Assembly (NCBI GenBank): GCA_013140765.1
Contig: JABFSE010000001.1
Span: 1 to 64,000 of the forward strand
DNA: 64,000 nucleotides
Direction: 5' to 3'
Source of the DNA: Sulfuriferula sp.
GTDB lineage: Bacteria; Pseudomonadota; Gammaproteobacteria; Burkholderiales; Sulfuriferulaceae
Shown here: positions 54,082 through 64,000 of the stretch, in pieces
Layout: every line of letters begins with the position of its first letter
Position numbering within the stretch: position 1 is the first letter of the stretch
Translations under genes and position numbers: made by a program
The notes under the pieces: generated by a model
What the model was told of the DNA's origin: nothing
Database searches by the model: none
What the model saw: only the letters and a program-made list of their open reading frames with translations

Positions 54082-55154
54082 GCTGGATCAAACCTCCGCA
54101 TCGCTAAACCACACGCAACCATCAGCGCAGGTGCATTCATTGCCAGCTTGCTGGATGAAACGCGTGATGACAAGGTCATGCCCACAAAAGGATTAGCAAC
54201 CAAGGTGCTCGCCTCGGTTCTATTAGCAACCGCTTCATCCAAACCTGGGATAACCGCACTACCGCCTGCCAACACGATGTGATCTACTTTGGCATACGAG
54301 GTGGAAGAGAAAAACAACTGTAAAGCGCGACTGATTTCTAATGCCATGGTTTCAGTAAAAGGCTGTAATACTTCCAAACTGTAGTTTTCTGGCAAGCCAC
54401 CCTTGCATTTCGCTTTTTCTGCCTCTTCAAATGACATGCCAAAGCGACGCTGTATTTCTTGCGTCAGCTGAATACCGCCAAAATTTTGCTCACGCGAATA
54501 GACCATGACGGTATTGGCAAATACTTGTATGTGCATGGTTGTTGCACCTATATCGACCAACGCCACCGTTTGGTCTCTACCCGCATCAGGTAAAATTTGC
54601 GCCATGCTTTCATAGACTGTTTGACTGGCATTGAATTCGGCATCCATCACCAACACTTTTAATCCAGCGGCTTGCGCCACTGCTACTCTGTCTTCTACTT
54701 TTTCTTTACGACTGGCGACCAGTAGCACCTCTACGTCTTCCGCTGAATTTGCTGAAGCACCTAGCACCTGAAAATCCAAGTTGACTTCGTCCAGTGCAAA
54801 CGGTATCGCCTGATTGGCTTCTGCCTCTACTTGAATTTCCATATCCATCTCGGACAGGTTTTTAGGTAGTACGATTTTTTTGGTAATCACGGCTGACGCA
54901 GGCAGTGCTAAAGCAACATGCTTGGTGCGCGTTCCCATTGCCGCCCAAGCGCGTTTCATCGCCTCAACGACTTCATCCACTTTAGCGATATTGCCCTCTA
55001 CTACCGCGTCTCTGGATAAAGGTTCTATGACATAACGGTCTATCATGTACCGACCATTACCTGCTTCGCTCAGTTCCACTAACTTGATAGCTGACGAACT
55101 AATGTCAGCACCTATTAGGGGCGGCGATTTAATTTTTAGGAAGTCGAACTGCAA
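54078..55154 (-). CDS. pilM: Type IV pilus actin-like ATPase PilM
   Basis: The 358-residue protein has the FtsA/actin-like fold: LIGADISSSAIKLVELSE, ALALPASAVITKKI, VALVDIGATTMHIQV and IVLAGGSAVIPGLDEAV. It binds the PilN N-terminus on the cytoplasmic side. The start codon is TTG at 55154; AAGGGG lies 6 bases upstream and no ATG fits, so the rare start seems real. The promoter region is shared with the divergent mrcA. Confidence 0.95.
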   Translation of the reverse strand: MQFDFLKIKSPPLIGADISSSAIKLVELSEAGNGRYMIDRYVIEPLSRDAVVEGNIAKVDEVVEAMKRAWAAMGTRTKHVALALPASAVITKKIVLPKNLSEMDMEIQVEAEANQAIPFALDEVNLDFQVLGASANSAEDVEVLLVASRKEKVEDRVAVAQAAGLKVLVMDAEFNASQTVYESMAQILPDAGRDQTVALVDIGATTMHIQVFANTVMVYSREQNFGGIQLTQEIQRRFGMSFEEAEKAKCKGGLPENYSLEVLQPFTETMALEISRALQLFFSSTSYAKVDHIVLAGGSAVIPGLDEAVANRTEASTLVANPFVGMTLSSRVSSSKLAMNAPALMVACGLAMRRFDPA

Positions 55155-55209
55155 AAGAAACCCCTTTATTTATTTTATGGTTAGGAAACAAATCAACAAT
55201 TCACGTTAA

Positions 55210-55326
55210 AGACTATCAGTAACACGATAAAGTGTAAACTATTTTTATTTAACACGGTTTTATTCTAGCGTTATTATTATCACTTTTGATGAATTTAATA
55301 AACTAAAGCTTATTCACCTCTATAAT
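55210..55326. promoter_or_regulatory. Divergent promoter region of pilM and mrcA
   Basis: On the minus strand TTTACA (55238-55233) with a 17-base spacer precedes TAGTCT (55215-55210), with an extended -10 TG two bases before; this could drive pilMNOPQ. On the plus strand a consensus -10 box TATAAT lies at 55321-55326, 40 bases before the mrcA ATG, but no good -35 box is seen. The rest of 55155-55359 is AT-rich with no other element recognised. Confidence 0.35.
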
Positions 55327-55365
55327 GCCTAACAACGCACTTTTTATTATATTTTTAGGTTGGTT

Positions 55366-57693
55366 ATGCTCAAATTTTACTGGCGTTATATTTTAGCAAT
55401 TATGGTTGGTTTTTCTGTTCTTGCTGGCGCATTAGTTGTGCTGGCAATGTTACTAATTTACCCCAAATTACCGAGTTTAGATAGCCTGACAAATTACCAA
55501 CCCAAAATACCCATGCGCGTATTTACGGCTGATGGCGCACTTATTGCTGAATTTGGTGCAGAACATCGCGCCGTCACCACGCTGGCAAAAACCCCTAAAG
55601 TTTTACAACAAGCTATTCTTGCCGCTGAAGATGATAGGTTCTATGAACATGGCGGCATTGACACTATGGGCGTATTACGCGCCGCTATCAGTAACCTGAC
55701 TTCGGGTGGCGCAAAAGAGGGCGCGTCAACTATCACGATGCAGGTTGCACGTAACTTTTTCCTCTCTAGCGAAAAAACCTTAACGCGTAAGCTAAACGAA
55801 GCATTGCTTGCCATCAAAATTGAGCACTCACTCAGCAAAGATGAAATTCTAACGCTCTATATCAATCAAATTTATTTAGGTCAACGCGCTTACGGTTTTG
55901 GCGCGGCGGCACGCACCTATTTTGGCAAACCGATAGAGCAAATTAACTTGGCTGAAGCCGCTATGTTGGCAGGTCTGCCCAAAGCGCCATCACGCTACAA
56001 TCCCGTGGTTAATTTTCCCCGTGCACAAACACGGCAACACTATATTCTCCAGCGCATGTTGCACCTGCATTATATTACTGAGGATGAATACAATAACGCC
56101 ATCGCGCAACAACTCGTGATTCGCAATACCAAAGACTCTGCCACAGGCGAGGTAGAGGCTGATTACGTAGCCGAAATGGTGCGCCAGGCAATGTACGAAC
56201 GCTATCAGGATGACATTTACAGTAACGGTCTAAAAGTTTATACCACGCTGCGTAAAACCGACCAAGATGCCGCTAATCAAGCACTGTGGAAAGGCGTAGA
56301 AGAATACGACGAACGCCATGGTTATCGTGGTGCAGAAGGCAATATCGCGCTGCCTGCCGATACGCAAAATCTAGCTAACGATCTCGATAACGCCATGCAG
56401 GAACTCACCGCTGTCCACGACCTTATCCCTGCTGTCGTGCTCGCCAACAATACAAAATCAGTGCGGGTTTATATTAAAGACATAGGCACTACCGAGATTT
56501 CAGGCGCGGGTATCAAATTTGCCCAACGCTATTTAACGGGTGCGAATAAAAACGCACTGCACGCTGGCGCACTGATCCGTGTGCAAAAAATAAATAATAC
56601 TGAGCAATGGCGGATTACACAGCTACCGCAAGTTGCCGCCGCTTTTGTCGCGCTAGACCCGCACACAGGGGCGATAAAAGCCTTGGTCGGTGGCGTAGAT
56701 TATAATTACAATAAATTCAACCACGTCACGCAGGCTTGGCGACAACCTGGCTCGACGATTAAACCGTTCATCTATTCTGCCGCACTCGAAAAAGGCTTTA
56801 CTGCCGCTACCTTGGTAGAGGATGCCCCTATCCACATTAGCGCAGATGAAACAGGCGGCGTATTGTGGGAGCCTAAAAATTATGAAGGTGATTATGCGGG
56901 TATCGTCAGTTTTAGAACTGCACTCACTAAATCGCTCAATTTGCCAACTATCCGCATACTACAAAGCATCACGCCCAGCTATGCGCAGAATTACCTAACC
57001 CGCTTCGGATTCGATGCCGCACGCCAACCACCTTACTTAACTTTAGCACTAGGCGCTGGCTCTGTCACACCACTGCAACTGGCAACAGGTTACGCCGTGT
57101 TTGCCAATAAAGGCATGGCAGTTAAGCCTTATATCATAGACCACATCACCGATGCACAAGGCAAAACTCTATTACAAACACAGCCCGAAGCGGCTAAACC
57201 TGCAATCGATCCACGCAACGCTTTCATCATCACCAGCCTCATGCAAGACGTGGTACGCCGTGGCACTGCCGCCCGCGTCAATCAACTAGGGCGCAATGAT
57301 TTAGCGGGAAAAACGGGCACAACGAATGATCAAGTGGATGCGTGGTTTGCAGGTTTTCAGCCGAATCTGGTCGCTGTAGCATGGGTAGGCTTTGACCAAC
57401 CCCGCACCTTAGGGCGCGGTGAAACAGGTGCACAAGCAGCGTTGCCGATATGGATGAAATACATGAGTGCCGCCCTCAAAGGCGTACCTCAAGCGGCCAT
57501 AACGCCACCTGACGGCATTACTAAAATACAAATCAACCCATTAACAGGTCTGCCTGTCAGTAATGGCGATACAGGCGTGTATGAGTATTTTTATCAGGAA
57601 GCTGTGCCTGTGGCAAAAACGCAAGCAGATGCCAACAATGCTGACGCAACCGACGCATCGACAAATGCAAACACCGCCGTGCCACTGCCATAG
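55366..57693 (+). CDS. mrcA: Penicillin-binding protein 1A (class A transglycosylase/transpeptidase)
   Basis: The start at 55366 (MLKFYWRYILAIMVGF) is taken over a TTG two codons earlier. The 775-residue protein has an N-terminal membrane anchor, a GT51 glycosyltransferase domain (ILAAEDDRFYEHGGID with catalytic Glu, GASTITMQVARNFFL, KIEHSLSKDEILTLYINQIYLG), an OB-like insert and the transpeptidase domain with SxxK in RQPGSTIKPFIY, SxN in TKSLN and KTG in LAGKTGTT. It polymerises and cross-links peptidoglycan. Placement divergent from pilM is conserved in proteobacteria. Confidence 0.95.
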   Translation: MLKFYWRYILAIMVGFSVLAGALVVLAMLLIYPKLPSLDSLTNYQPKIPMRVFTADGALIAEFGAEHRAVTTLAKTPKVLQQAILAAEDDRFYEHGGIDTMGVLRAAISNLTSGGAKEGASTITMQVARNFFLSSEKTLTRKLNEALLAIKIEHSLSKDEILTLYINQIYLGQRAYGFGAAARTYFGKPIEQINLAEAAMLAGLPKAPSRYNPVVNFPRAQTRQHYILQRMLHLHYITEDEYNNAIAQQLVIRNTKDSATGEVEADYVAEMVRQAMYERYQDDIYSNGLKVYTTLRKTDQDAANQALWKGVEEYDERHGYRGAEGNIALPADTQNLANDLDNAMQELTAVHDLIPAVVLANNTKSVRVYIKDIGTTEISGAGIKFAQRYLTGANKNALHAGALIRVQKINNTEQWRITQLPQVAAAFVALDPHTGAIKALVGGVDYNYNKFNHVTQAWRQPGSTIKPFIYSAALEKGFTAATLVEDAPIHISADETGGVLWEPKNYEGDYAGIVSFRTALTKSLNLPTIRILQSITPSYAQNYLTRFGFDAARQPPYLTLALGAGSVTPLQLATGYAVFANKGMAVKPYIIDHITDAQGKTLLQTQPEAAKPAIDPRNAFIITSLMQDVVRRGTAARVNQLGRNDLAGKTGTTNDQVDAWFAGFQPNLVAVAWVGFDQPRTLGRGETGAQAALPIWMKYMSAALKGVPQAAITPPDGITKIQINPLTGLPVSNGDTGVYEYFYQEAVPVAKTQADANNADATDASTNANTAVPLP

Positions 57694-57705
57694 CCAGCAG
57701 CATAT

Positions 57706-59276
<1,571 letters not shown>

Positions 59277-59327
59277 TTATCTTACTCACTCACTGAACTT
59301 TTAATCAATCGCACACTCTTATCTTGC

Positions 59328-59433
59328 AGATGGCGGTTATGCCGTCTCCCGCTTCTCCTCCCTGAGCGGGTACTCTGACACTAGTCAGGGTATTTTGACC
59401 TCGGTTATCCTCCCCTTTAACCGAGGTTTTTTT
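59328..59433 (+). ncRNA. Candidate small RNA with two anti-Shine-Dalgarno (CCUCC) hairpin loops
   Basis: The plus strand between hemB and engB folds into four consecutive hairpins. SL1: GATGGC 59329-59334 with GCCGTC 59341-59346. SL2: CCCGCT 59348-59353 with AGCGGG 59365-59370, loop UCUCCUCCCUG. SL3: a 9-bp stem 59371-59379/59384-59392. SL4: a perfect 10-bp stem 59398-59407/59418-59427, loop UCCUCCCCUU, then seven Ts: a classic terminator. No protein gene on this strand needs that terminator. Two C/U-rich loops complementary to Shine-Dalgarno sequences recall the CCUCCUCCC-type (cuckoo) sRNAs of Rhodobacter and the RcoF/NmsR sRNAs of Neisseria. A TGAACTT-N16-TCTTA promoter (59294-59321) would fit a sigma-E-like factor. 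The 5' end is estimated. Confidence 0.65.
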
Positions 59434-60040
59434 CGGCCTGCGATAACGCATCATCAAACCAACGCGCCGCGACTTGCTCGACTTCTTCTGTACCCGTTTT
59501 TTTCAAGCTGGAAAATAACTGCACCGTATAATTAGTGGCTATTTGCGTCAGTGCTTGCGTCACTTCACGTAGCACCGCCGCCGCCTCGCTACGATTTAAT
59601 TTATCCGATTTCGTCAGCAAACAATGTACAGGTTTACCCGTAGGTAAAAACCACTGCAACATATTCAAATCTAAGTCAGTTAATGGGTGACGTGCATCCA
59701 TAATCAATATCAGACCACATAATTGTGGACGCTCCGCCAAATACTGCGCCAATAACTCACGCCAATGATCTTTTACTGCATTAGGCACCTTCGCATAGCC
59801 ATAACCAGGTAAATCGACTAAATAACGCGTGCCGCCCAAAGAAAAATAATTGATATGCTGAGTCCGACCTGGTGTTTTACTCACAAAAGCCAACCGAGTA
59901 CGGTTAGCTAACGTATTGATTGCGCTAGACTTACCCGCATTAGAGCGACCAGCAAAAGCAATCTCCGCCGCACTCTCTACAGGCAGGTCGCATAGATGAT
60001 TAACGGTAGTATAAAACACCGCTGGTTGAAAAAAGTTCAT
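59417..60040 (-). CDS. engB: Ribosome biogenesis GTP-binding protein EngB (YihA/YsxC)
   Basis: The 207-residue GTPase has G1 [15 protein letters not shown]3 [10 protein letters not shown] and G4 TKSDKLNR, and acts in 50S subunit assembly. Start [20 protein letters not shown] is typical. It is divergent from the cytochrome c4 gene, the conserved betaproteobacterial arrangement. Its stop codon lies inside hairpin SL4 of the sRNA on the opposite strand. Confidence 0.95.
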   Translation of the reverse strand: MNFFQPAVFYTTVNHLCDLPVESAAEIAFAGRSNAGKSSAINTLANRTRLAFVSKTPGRTQHINYFSLGGTRYLVDLPGYGYAKVPNAVKDHWRELLAQYLAERPQLCGLILIMDARHPLTDLDLNMLQWFLPTGKPVHCLLTKSDKLNRSEAAAVLREVTQALTQIATNYTVQLFSSLKKTGTEEVEQVAARWFDDALSQAEKNLG

Positions 60041-60102
60041 AAATTTGTACCAAAAAACGCGCCCAATTGATTTTCGGGGTAGCGTGAAAAATAAAACAAG
60101 GA

Positions 60103-60118
60103 TAAAATAATTATTTTA
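60103..60118. promoter_or_regulatory. 16-bp perfect AT palindrome upstream of cytochrome c4
   Basis: TAAAATAATTATTTTA is a perfect palindrome centred 35 bases before the cytochrome c4 ATG. It could be an operator for a dimeric regulator, or an AT-rich promoter region; I cannot name a binding protein. Confidence 0.3.
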
Positions 60119-60145
60119 CTATCTTACCAGTATGAGGGCTTCACG

Positions 60146-60781
60146 ATGAAAAATACTATAGCACTTGCCGCATTTGCTGCTTTAACTGCATTTTCGACTG
60201 CCCAAGCAGAAGAAACAGTAGCGACCACGAAAGCAGATCCTGCACGTGCACAACAATTAGTGACCACTGTTTGTGCGGCATGTCATGGTGCGGATGGTAA
60301 TAGCACATCACCAACTTACCCAAAATTAGCGGGTCAAGGTGCAGAATACATCACCAAGCAACTCACTAACTTCAAATCTGGCGATCGTAAAAACCCTATC
60401 ATGTACGGCATTGTTACCAGCAACAACCTGACACCAGCGGATATGAAAGACTTAGGTCAATATTTTGCCAGCCAAACTGAAAAACCAGGCATGGCTAAAG
60501 ACAAAGAATTAGTCGAAGCTGGCGCAAAAATATTCAAAGGCGGTAATGCAGCTAGCGGCGTACCCGCATGTCAAGCCTGCCACGGTCCAGCAGGGGCAGG
60601 CATACCTGTGCAGTTCCCACGTCTGGCCAGCCAACATAAAGATTACATCTACGCACAATTAAACGCTTTCCGTTTAGGTGAACGCGCCAACGACGGCGGC
60701 AAAATGATGCGTACTATCGCTGCTAAAATGACTGACCAAGAAATGAAGGCCGCTGCTGAATATATCTCTGGCTTACATTGA
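60146..60781 (+). CDS. Dihaem cytochrome c4
   Basis: The 211-residue protein has a signal peptide (cleaved after STAQA), two class I cytochrome c domains with haem motifs C43-A-A-C46-H47 and C142-Q-A-C145-H146, and axial-ligand-type Met residues (NPIMYG and the MRTIAAKM region). Cytochrome c4 shuttles electrons in the periplasm to terminal oxidases. GAGGG lies before the ATG. The gene is followed by the System II maturation genes resB and ccsB, as in many betaproteobacteria. Confidence 0.94.
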   Translation: MKNTIALAAFAALTAFSTAQAEETVATTKADPARAQQLVTTVCAACHGADGNSTSPTYPKLAGQGAEYITKQLTNFKSGDRKNPIMYGIVTSNNLTPADMKDLGQYFASQTEKPGMAKDKELVEAGAKIFKGGNAASGVPACQACHGPAGAGIPVQFPRLASQHKDYIYAQLNAFRLGERANDGGKMMRTIAAKMTDQEMKAAAEYISGLH

Positions 60782-60824
60782 TTAGCCTTAGCGTCGGAAC
60801 CTGACGACGTTTTAACAGTCTGTT

Positions 60825-60857
60825 AAAAGGGTGGCTTTCCAGTCACCCTTTTATTTT
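60825..60857 (+). terminator. Intrinsic terminator after cytochrome c4
   Basis: AAAAGGGTG (60825-60833) pairs with CACCCTTTT (60844-60852), extended inside by GGCT/AGTC with one wobble, followed by ATTTTT. It separates the abundant cytochrome c4 message from resB, which starts 35 bases later. Confidence 0.75.
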
Positions 60858-60886
60858 TCAGGACGTACTTACCTTGCATTTAACCC

Positions 60887-62893
60887 ATGAATAAACAAAC
60901 AGCCACACTATCCCGTTCGATTTATGAGCTCTTAAGCTCCATGCGTTTTGCAATTAGCTTGCTCACGATTTTGGCTATCGCATCCATTATTGGCACAGTA
61001 CTCAAGCAAAATGAGCCTTACGCTAATTACATTATCGAATTCGGGCAATACTGGTTTACGGTATTTCAATGGTTAGGCTTATATGACGTTTATCGTACTC
61101 ATTGGTTTGTTGTTATTCTCAGCGTATTAGTTGCTTCCACCAGCACCTGCATTTATCGCAATTTACCCATGATGTTGCGTGAAATGCGTAGCTATCGTGA
61201 AAATGCAACCGAACAATCTTTACGCCACTTTCAACACGTGGCAGAAATCTCAGGCAACCAGGTCAACGCCCACATCCTGACACAATATCTAGATGTACAA
61301 GGCTATCGCTACAAACAAAAACAAACAGGCGAACACCTGCTCATCGCCGCTAAACGTGGTAGTGCCAACCGTCTCGGCTATATTTTTACCCACAGTGCCA
61401 TCGTATTGATTTGTATAGGCGGCTTAATTGACAGCAACATCCCGCTCAAAATAGAGCAAGCGTTCGGCTGGAAGAAAATAGAAACACGCGATATTGCCGA
61501 AAGCCAAGTGCCTGCTATCAGTCGTTTATCCCCTAGCAATTTATCATTTCGCGGTAATGTCACTATTCCCGAAGGATCGAGTGCCGACGTGGTGTTCTTG
61601 AATATCGCTGACGGTTACATGGTGCAGGACTTGCCTTTCAAAATTGGTCTGACTAAATTTCACATTGAACACTATTCAACAGGTCAGCCTAAATCATTTG
61701 CCAGCGATATTACGATAATTGATAAAAAAACTAATCGCCCTATACTCAGCCATACTGTCACTGTAAACCACCCGTTAATTTATGATGGCGTTGCCATTTT
61801 TCAAGCCAGCTTTGGCGATGGCGGCACACGATTGAACTTAAACGGCTGGAACTTGTTTGACCACGCAGGCACACCTTTCCCAGTCAAAGGCGCAATACAC
61901 GACACCGCTAAACTTGCCGCTGACGATAGACAATACACGATAGAGTTCATGGATTTTCGCCCGTTTAATATCGAAAGTTTAGGCGATGCCAAAAACACCA
62001 TGCACGACACGCGTGCCGTTTTGGGCGGCAGTGCGGTAGCCGACAAAAAAGATTTACATAACGTCGGCCCTAGCTTCCAATACAAACTACGTGATGCTGA
62101 TGGACAGGCCAAGGAATACAGCAATTACATGCTCCCGCTCTTTATCGACAAACGCTGGTATATGATGTCGGGGATGCGTGACGCGCCGAATCAACCTTTC
62201 CAATATATACGCTTCCCACTCGACCCCGAACGCACGCTATCAGGCTTCATGCGCTTACGCGGCATCATGCTCGACCGCACCCGCCACCCAGAAATCGCCC
62301 AACGCTTTGTTGCCTATGCAATTCCTGACGCACCTGCTGATGTTAAAGCCAAGCTCATCGACAGCACGATTAAAGTGTTAGATATTTTTGCACAAGGCGG
62401 CTATAAATCGCTGTCTGCGTTTATAGAAGCTAAAATACCCGCCGCCGACCGTGACCAAGCGGCACAAACCTATCTAAAGATACTAGAGCTATCCACTTAC
62501 CAAGCCTATATACTCACGCAGGCACAAGCTCAACAGCCTGTACCTAAGATGGATGATGAAACAGGCTGGTTTATCCGTGATAGCTTAAATAGCATCAGCG
62601 ATATTTTCTTTTACGGCGCACCTGTTTATTTGCAACTTGCCAATTATGATGAAGTCCAAGCAACGGGATTACAATTAACCCGTTCGCCAGGCAAAAACAT
62701 TGTGTTTGGCGGTTCTGCATTATTAGTGCTAGGCGTGTTCGCCATGTTCTATGTACGCGAACGCCGACTTTGGCTATTAGTTAAACAAAATAGCGTATTA
62801 TTCGCCATGTCCAGCAATCGTAAAACGCTGGATTTTGAAAATGAATTTGCACAACATCAGCAAGACATTGCTGAACTTGTAAAAGGAACATAA
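60887..62893 (+). CDS. resB: Cytochrome c biogenesis protein ResB (CcsB/Ccs1 type)
   Basis: ResB is the large partner of the System II haem lyase. The 668-residue protein begins with the family pattern SIYELLSSMRFAISLLTILAIASIIGTVLKQNEPY, has three N-terminal membrane helices (about 20-40, 65-85, 165-185), a large periplasmic domain with VNHPLIYDGVAIFQASFGDGG, and a fourth helix near 610-630 (NIVFGGSALLVLGVFAMFYVRERR). It works with the protein encoded directly downstream. No strong RBS is seen. Confidence 0.94.
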   Translation: MNKQTATLSRSIYELLSSMRFAISLLTILAIASIIGTVLKQNEPYANYIIEFGQYWFTVFQWLGLYDVYRTHWFVVILSVLVASTSTCIYRNLPMMLREMRSYRENATEQSLRHFQHVAEISGNQVNAHILTQYLDVQGYRYKQKQTGEHLLIAAKRGSANRLGYIFTHSAIVLICIGGLIDSNIPLKIEQAFGWKKIETRDIAESQVPAISRLSPSNLSFRGNVTIPEGSSADVVFLNIADGYMVQDLPFKIGLTKFHIEHYSTGQPKSFASDITIIDKKTNRPILSHTVTVNHPLIYDGVAIFQASFGDGGTRLNLNGWNLFDHAGTPFPVKGAIHDTAKLAADDRQYTIEFMDFRPFNIESLGDAKNTMHDTRAVLGGSAVADKKDLHNVGPSFQYKLRDADGQAKEYSNYMLPLFIDKRWYMMSGMRDAPNQPFQYIRFPLDPERTLSGFMRLRGIMLDRTRHPEIAQRFVAYAIPDAPADVKAKLIDSTIKVLDIFAQGGYKSLSAFIEAKIPAADRDQAAQTYLKILELSTYQAYILTQAQAQQPVPKMDDETGWFIRDSLNSISDIFFYGAPVYLQLANYDEVQATGLQLTRSPGKNIVFGGSALLVLGVFAMFYVRERRLWLLVKQNSVLFAMSSNRKTLDFENEFAQHQQDIAELVKGT

Positions 62894-64000
62894 ATGCAAG
62901 CCACACTCACCATGCCCAGAACACCACTGTTCAAACAATTAACCCCATTTGACTGGCTCTACGCCGTCGCACTCTGTGTCGGTGCAGGTTACGCTTTCAG
63001 CTTATATGGCAATAACATGGACAGCTACGAAAAAGGCTTTCTACTCGGTGCTGCCGTCGTATTTTCTGGACTAGGTTGGCTGTGGAAACCGATACGCACC
63101 CTGCTTATCGTCGTTGCTACCCTGAGTTTATTCGGCATCAACGATTATCACGCTGATTTAGCTCGCGCTAATCAAGCCTTCTTTTTGAAATACATACTTG
63201 CCAGTCAATCTGCCATTATGTGGATGAGCGTGCTATTCGTACTCGCCACCGTGACTTACTGGATTAGCCTAGCCGCCCGTTCCGACTTCACCGCCAAAGT
63301 CGCCAGCGCATTGACTTGGAGTGGGCTCACCATGGGCTTGGTGGGTTTACTAGTACGTTGGTACGAGTCTTACTTAATCAGCCCCGATGTAGGTCATATT
63401 CCTGTCTCTAACTTGTACGAAGTCTTTATTTTATTCTCTATCATTACCGCGTTACTGTACCTGCATTATGAAAACCGTTACCAAAACCGCCAAATGGGCG
63501 CATTTGTATTGCCTGTTATCAGCGCGGCAGTCGGCTTTTTATTGTGGTACACCTTTGACCGTCAAGCACAAAACATACAACCGCTCGTTCCCGCCTTACA
63601 ATCGTACTGGATGAAAATACATGTGCCTGCAAACTTTATCGGTTACGGTTCATTTTCCTTAGCCGCGATGATAGGCGTGGCTTATTTATTAGCATCTAAA
63701 GGCATATTAGCCAGCCGCTTACCTAAGCTGGAAATACTCGACGATGTCATGTACAAATCAATTGCCGTCGGCTTTGGTTTCTTCACCATCGCCACTATCT
63801 TAGGTGCGATGTGGGCGGCCGAGGCTTGGGGTGGCTACTGGTCGTGGGATCCCAAAGAAACATGGGCACTGATAGTATGGCTCAATTACGCGGCATGGTT
63901 ACACATACGCTTAGTGAAAGGCTTGCGCGGTCCGCTACTGGCTTGGTGGGCAGTGGTGGGTTTATTTGTTACTGTCTTTGCCTTCTTAGGCGTAAACATG
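62894..64000 (+). CDS. Cytochrome c biogenesis protein CcsA/CcsB (haem handling protein), cut by window end
   Basis: An open frame starts with the ATG at 62894, one base after the resB stop, with AAAAGGAA upstream, and runs without a stop to the window end (369 codons). It encodes a multi-helix membrane protein with the Trp-rich haem-binding motif WGGYWSWDPKETWALIVW (from about 63823), LNYAAWLHIRL and the final FAFLGVNM. It forms the System II cytochrome c synthetase with ResB. About 20 further residues are expected beyond the window. Confidence 0.93.
   Translation, partial: MQATLTMPRTPLFKQLTPFDWLYAVALCVGAGYAFSLYGNNMDSYEKGFLLGAAVVFSGLGWLWKPIRTLLIVVATLSLFGINDYHADLARANQAFFLKYILASQSAIMWMSVLFVLATVTYWISLAARSDFTAKVASALTWSGLTMGLVGLLVRWYESYLISPDVGHIPVSNLYEVFILFSIITALLYLHYENRYQNRQMGAFVLPVISAAVGFLLWYTFDRQAQNIQPLVPALQSYWMKIHVPANFIGYGSFSLAAMIGVAYLLASKGILASRLPKLEILDDVMYKSIAVGFGFFTIATILGAMWAAEAWGGYWSWDPKETWALIVWLNYAAWLHIRLVKGLRGPLLAWWAVVGLFVTVFAFLGVNM

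Overview
The window reads as a chromosomal segment of a betaproteobacterium, most likely a member of the Nitrosomonadales-type lineages (Gallionellaceae/Methylophilaceae-like), with moderate GC. This rests on gene order rather than any database search: rimP-nusA-infB-rbfA-truB behind a Gly-Cys-Leu tRNA cluster, proA-nadD-rsfS-rlmH-maf-rng, proC-yggS next to pilT-pilU, pilMNOPQ-aroK divergent from a class A penicillin-binding protein, and hemB / engB / cytochrome c4 / resB / ccsB (System II cytochrome c maturation).

Layout. 1-3505 is the right end of an integrated mobile element: the tail of an Ala/Gly-rich conjugation-type protein, a small membrane protein, an EexN-like lipoprotein, a basic small protein behind a tandem 28-bp repeat, a broken exonuclease gene, and a P4-type tyrosine integrase abutting a tRNA-Ser(TGA) gene with its own promoter and terminator. 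3.8-12.4 kb holds a PilZ-associated-like hypothetical protein, a Nudix hydrolase, the translation/transcription factor operon and three tRNAs. 12.4-23.3 kb holds housekeeping genes (methyltransferase, folB, TauE-type transporter, xerD, ogt, TPR protein, proA to rng), interrupted between ogt and xerD by a decayed cytosine-5 DNA methyltransferase. 23.3-31.2 kb has a FimV-like protein, a dynamin-like GTPase, yggT, proC, yggS and the twitching ATPases pilT/pilU; a 140-bp MITE with perfect 16-bp inverted ends and a 5-bp target duplication sits exactly on the pilU stop codon. 31.3-36 kb holds an RlmL-like methyltransferase, hemJ, two TlpA-type thioredoxins, a DinB protein, a DUF4197 protein and a DJ-1/PfpI protein.

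36.1-43.9 kb is the most distinctive operon: a sigma-54 promoter followed by a circularly permuted ATP-grasp enzyme, an alpha-E protein, the proteasome-like peptidase Anbu, a transglutaminase-DUF2126 protein, and a little-known protein carrying a complete His-His-Glu triad like 4-hydroxyphenylpyruvate dioxygenase. It is followed by a very large FAD/Fe-S D-2-hydroxyacid dehydrogenase-like protein and by an intact ATP sulfurylase/APS kinase-like ORF whose catalytic motifs are degenerate.

49.5-64 kb holds aroK, pilQ-pilM, mrcA, a hypothetical protein, hemB, a candidate small RNA with two anti-Shine-Dalgarno (CCUCC) loops between hemB and engB, cytochrome c4, resB and the first 369 codons of ccsB, cut by the window end.

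Most interesting for follow-up: the CCUCC-loop sRNA (59328-59433), the sigma-54-driven Anbu operon with its dioxygenase-like fifth gene, the degenerate sulfurylase, the MITE that replaced the pilU stop codon, and the TRD-less methyltransferase relic. All functional statements come from reading motifs; no search was run.
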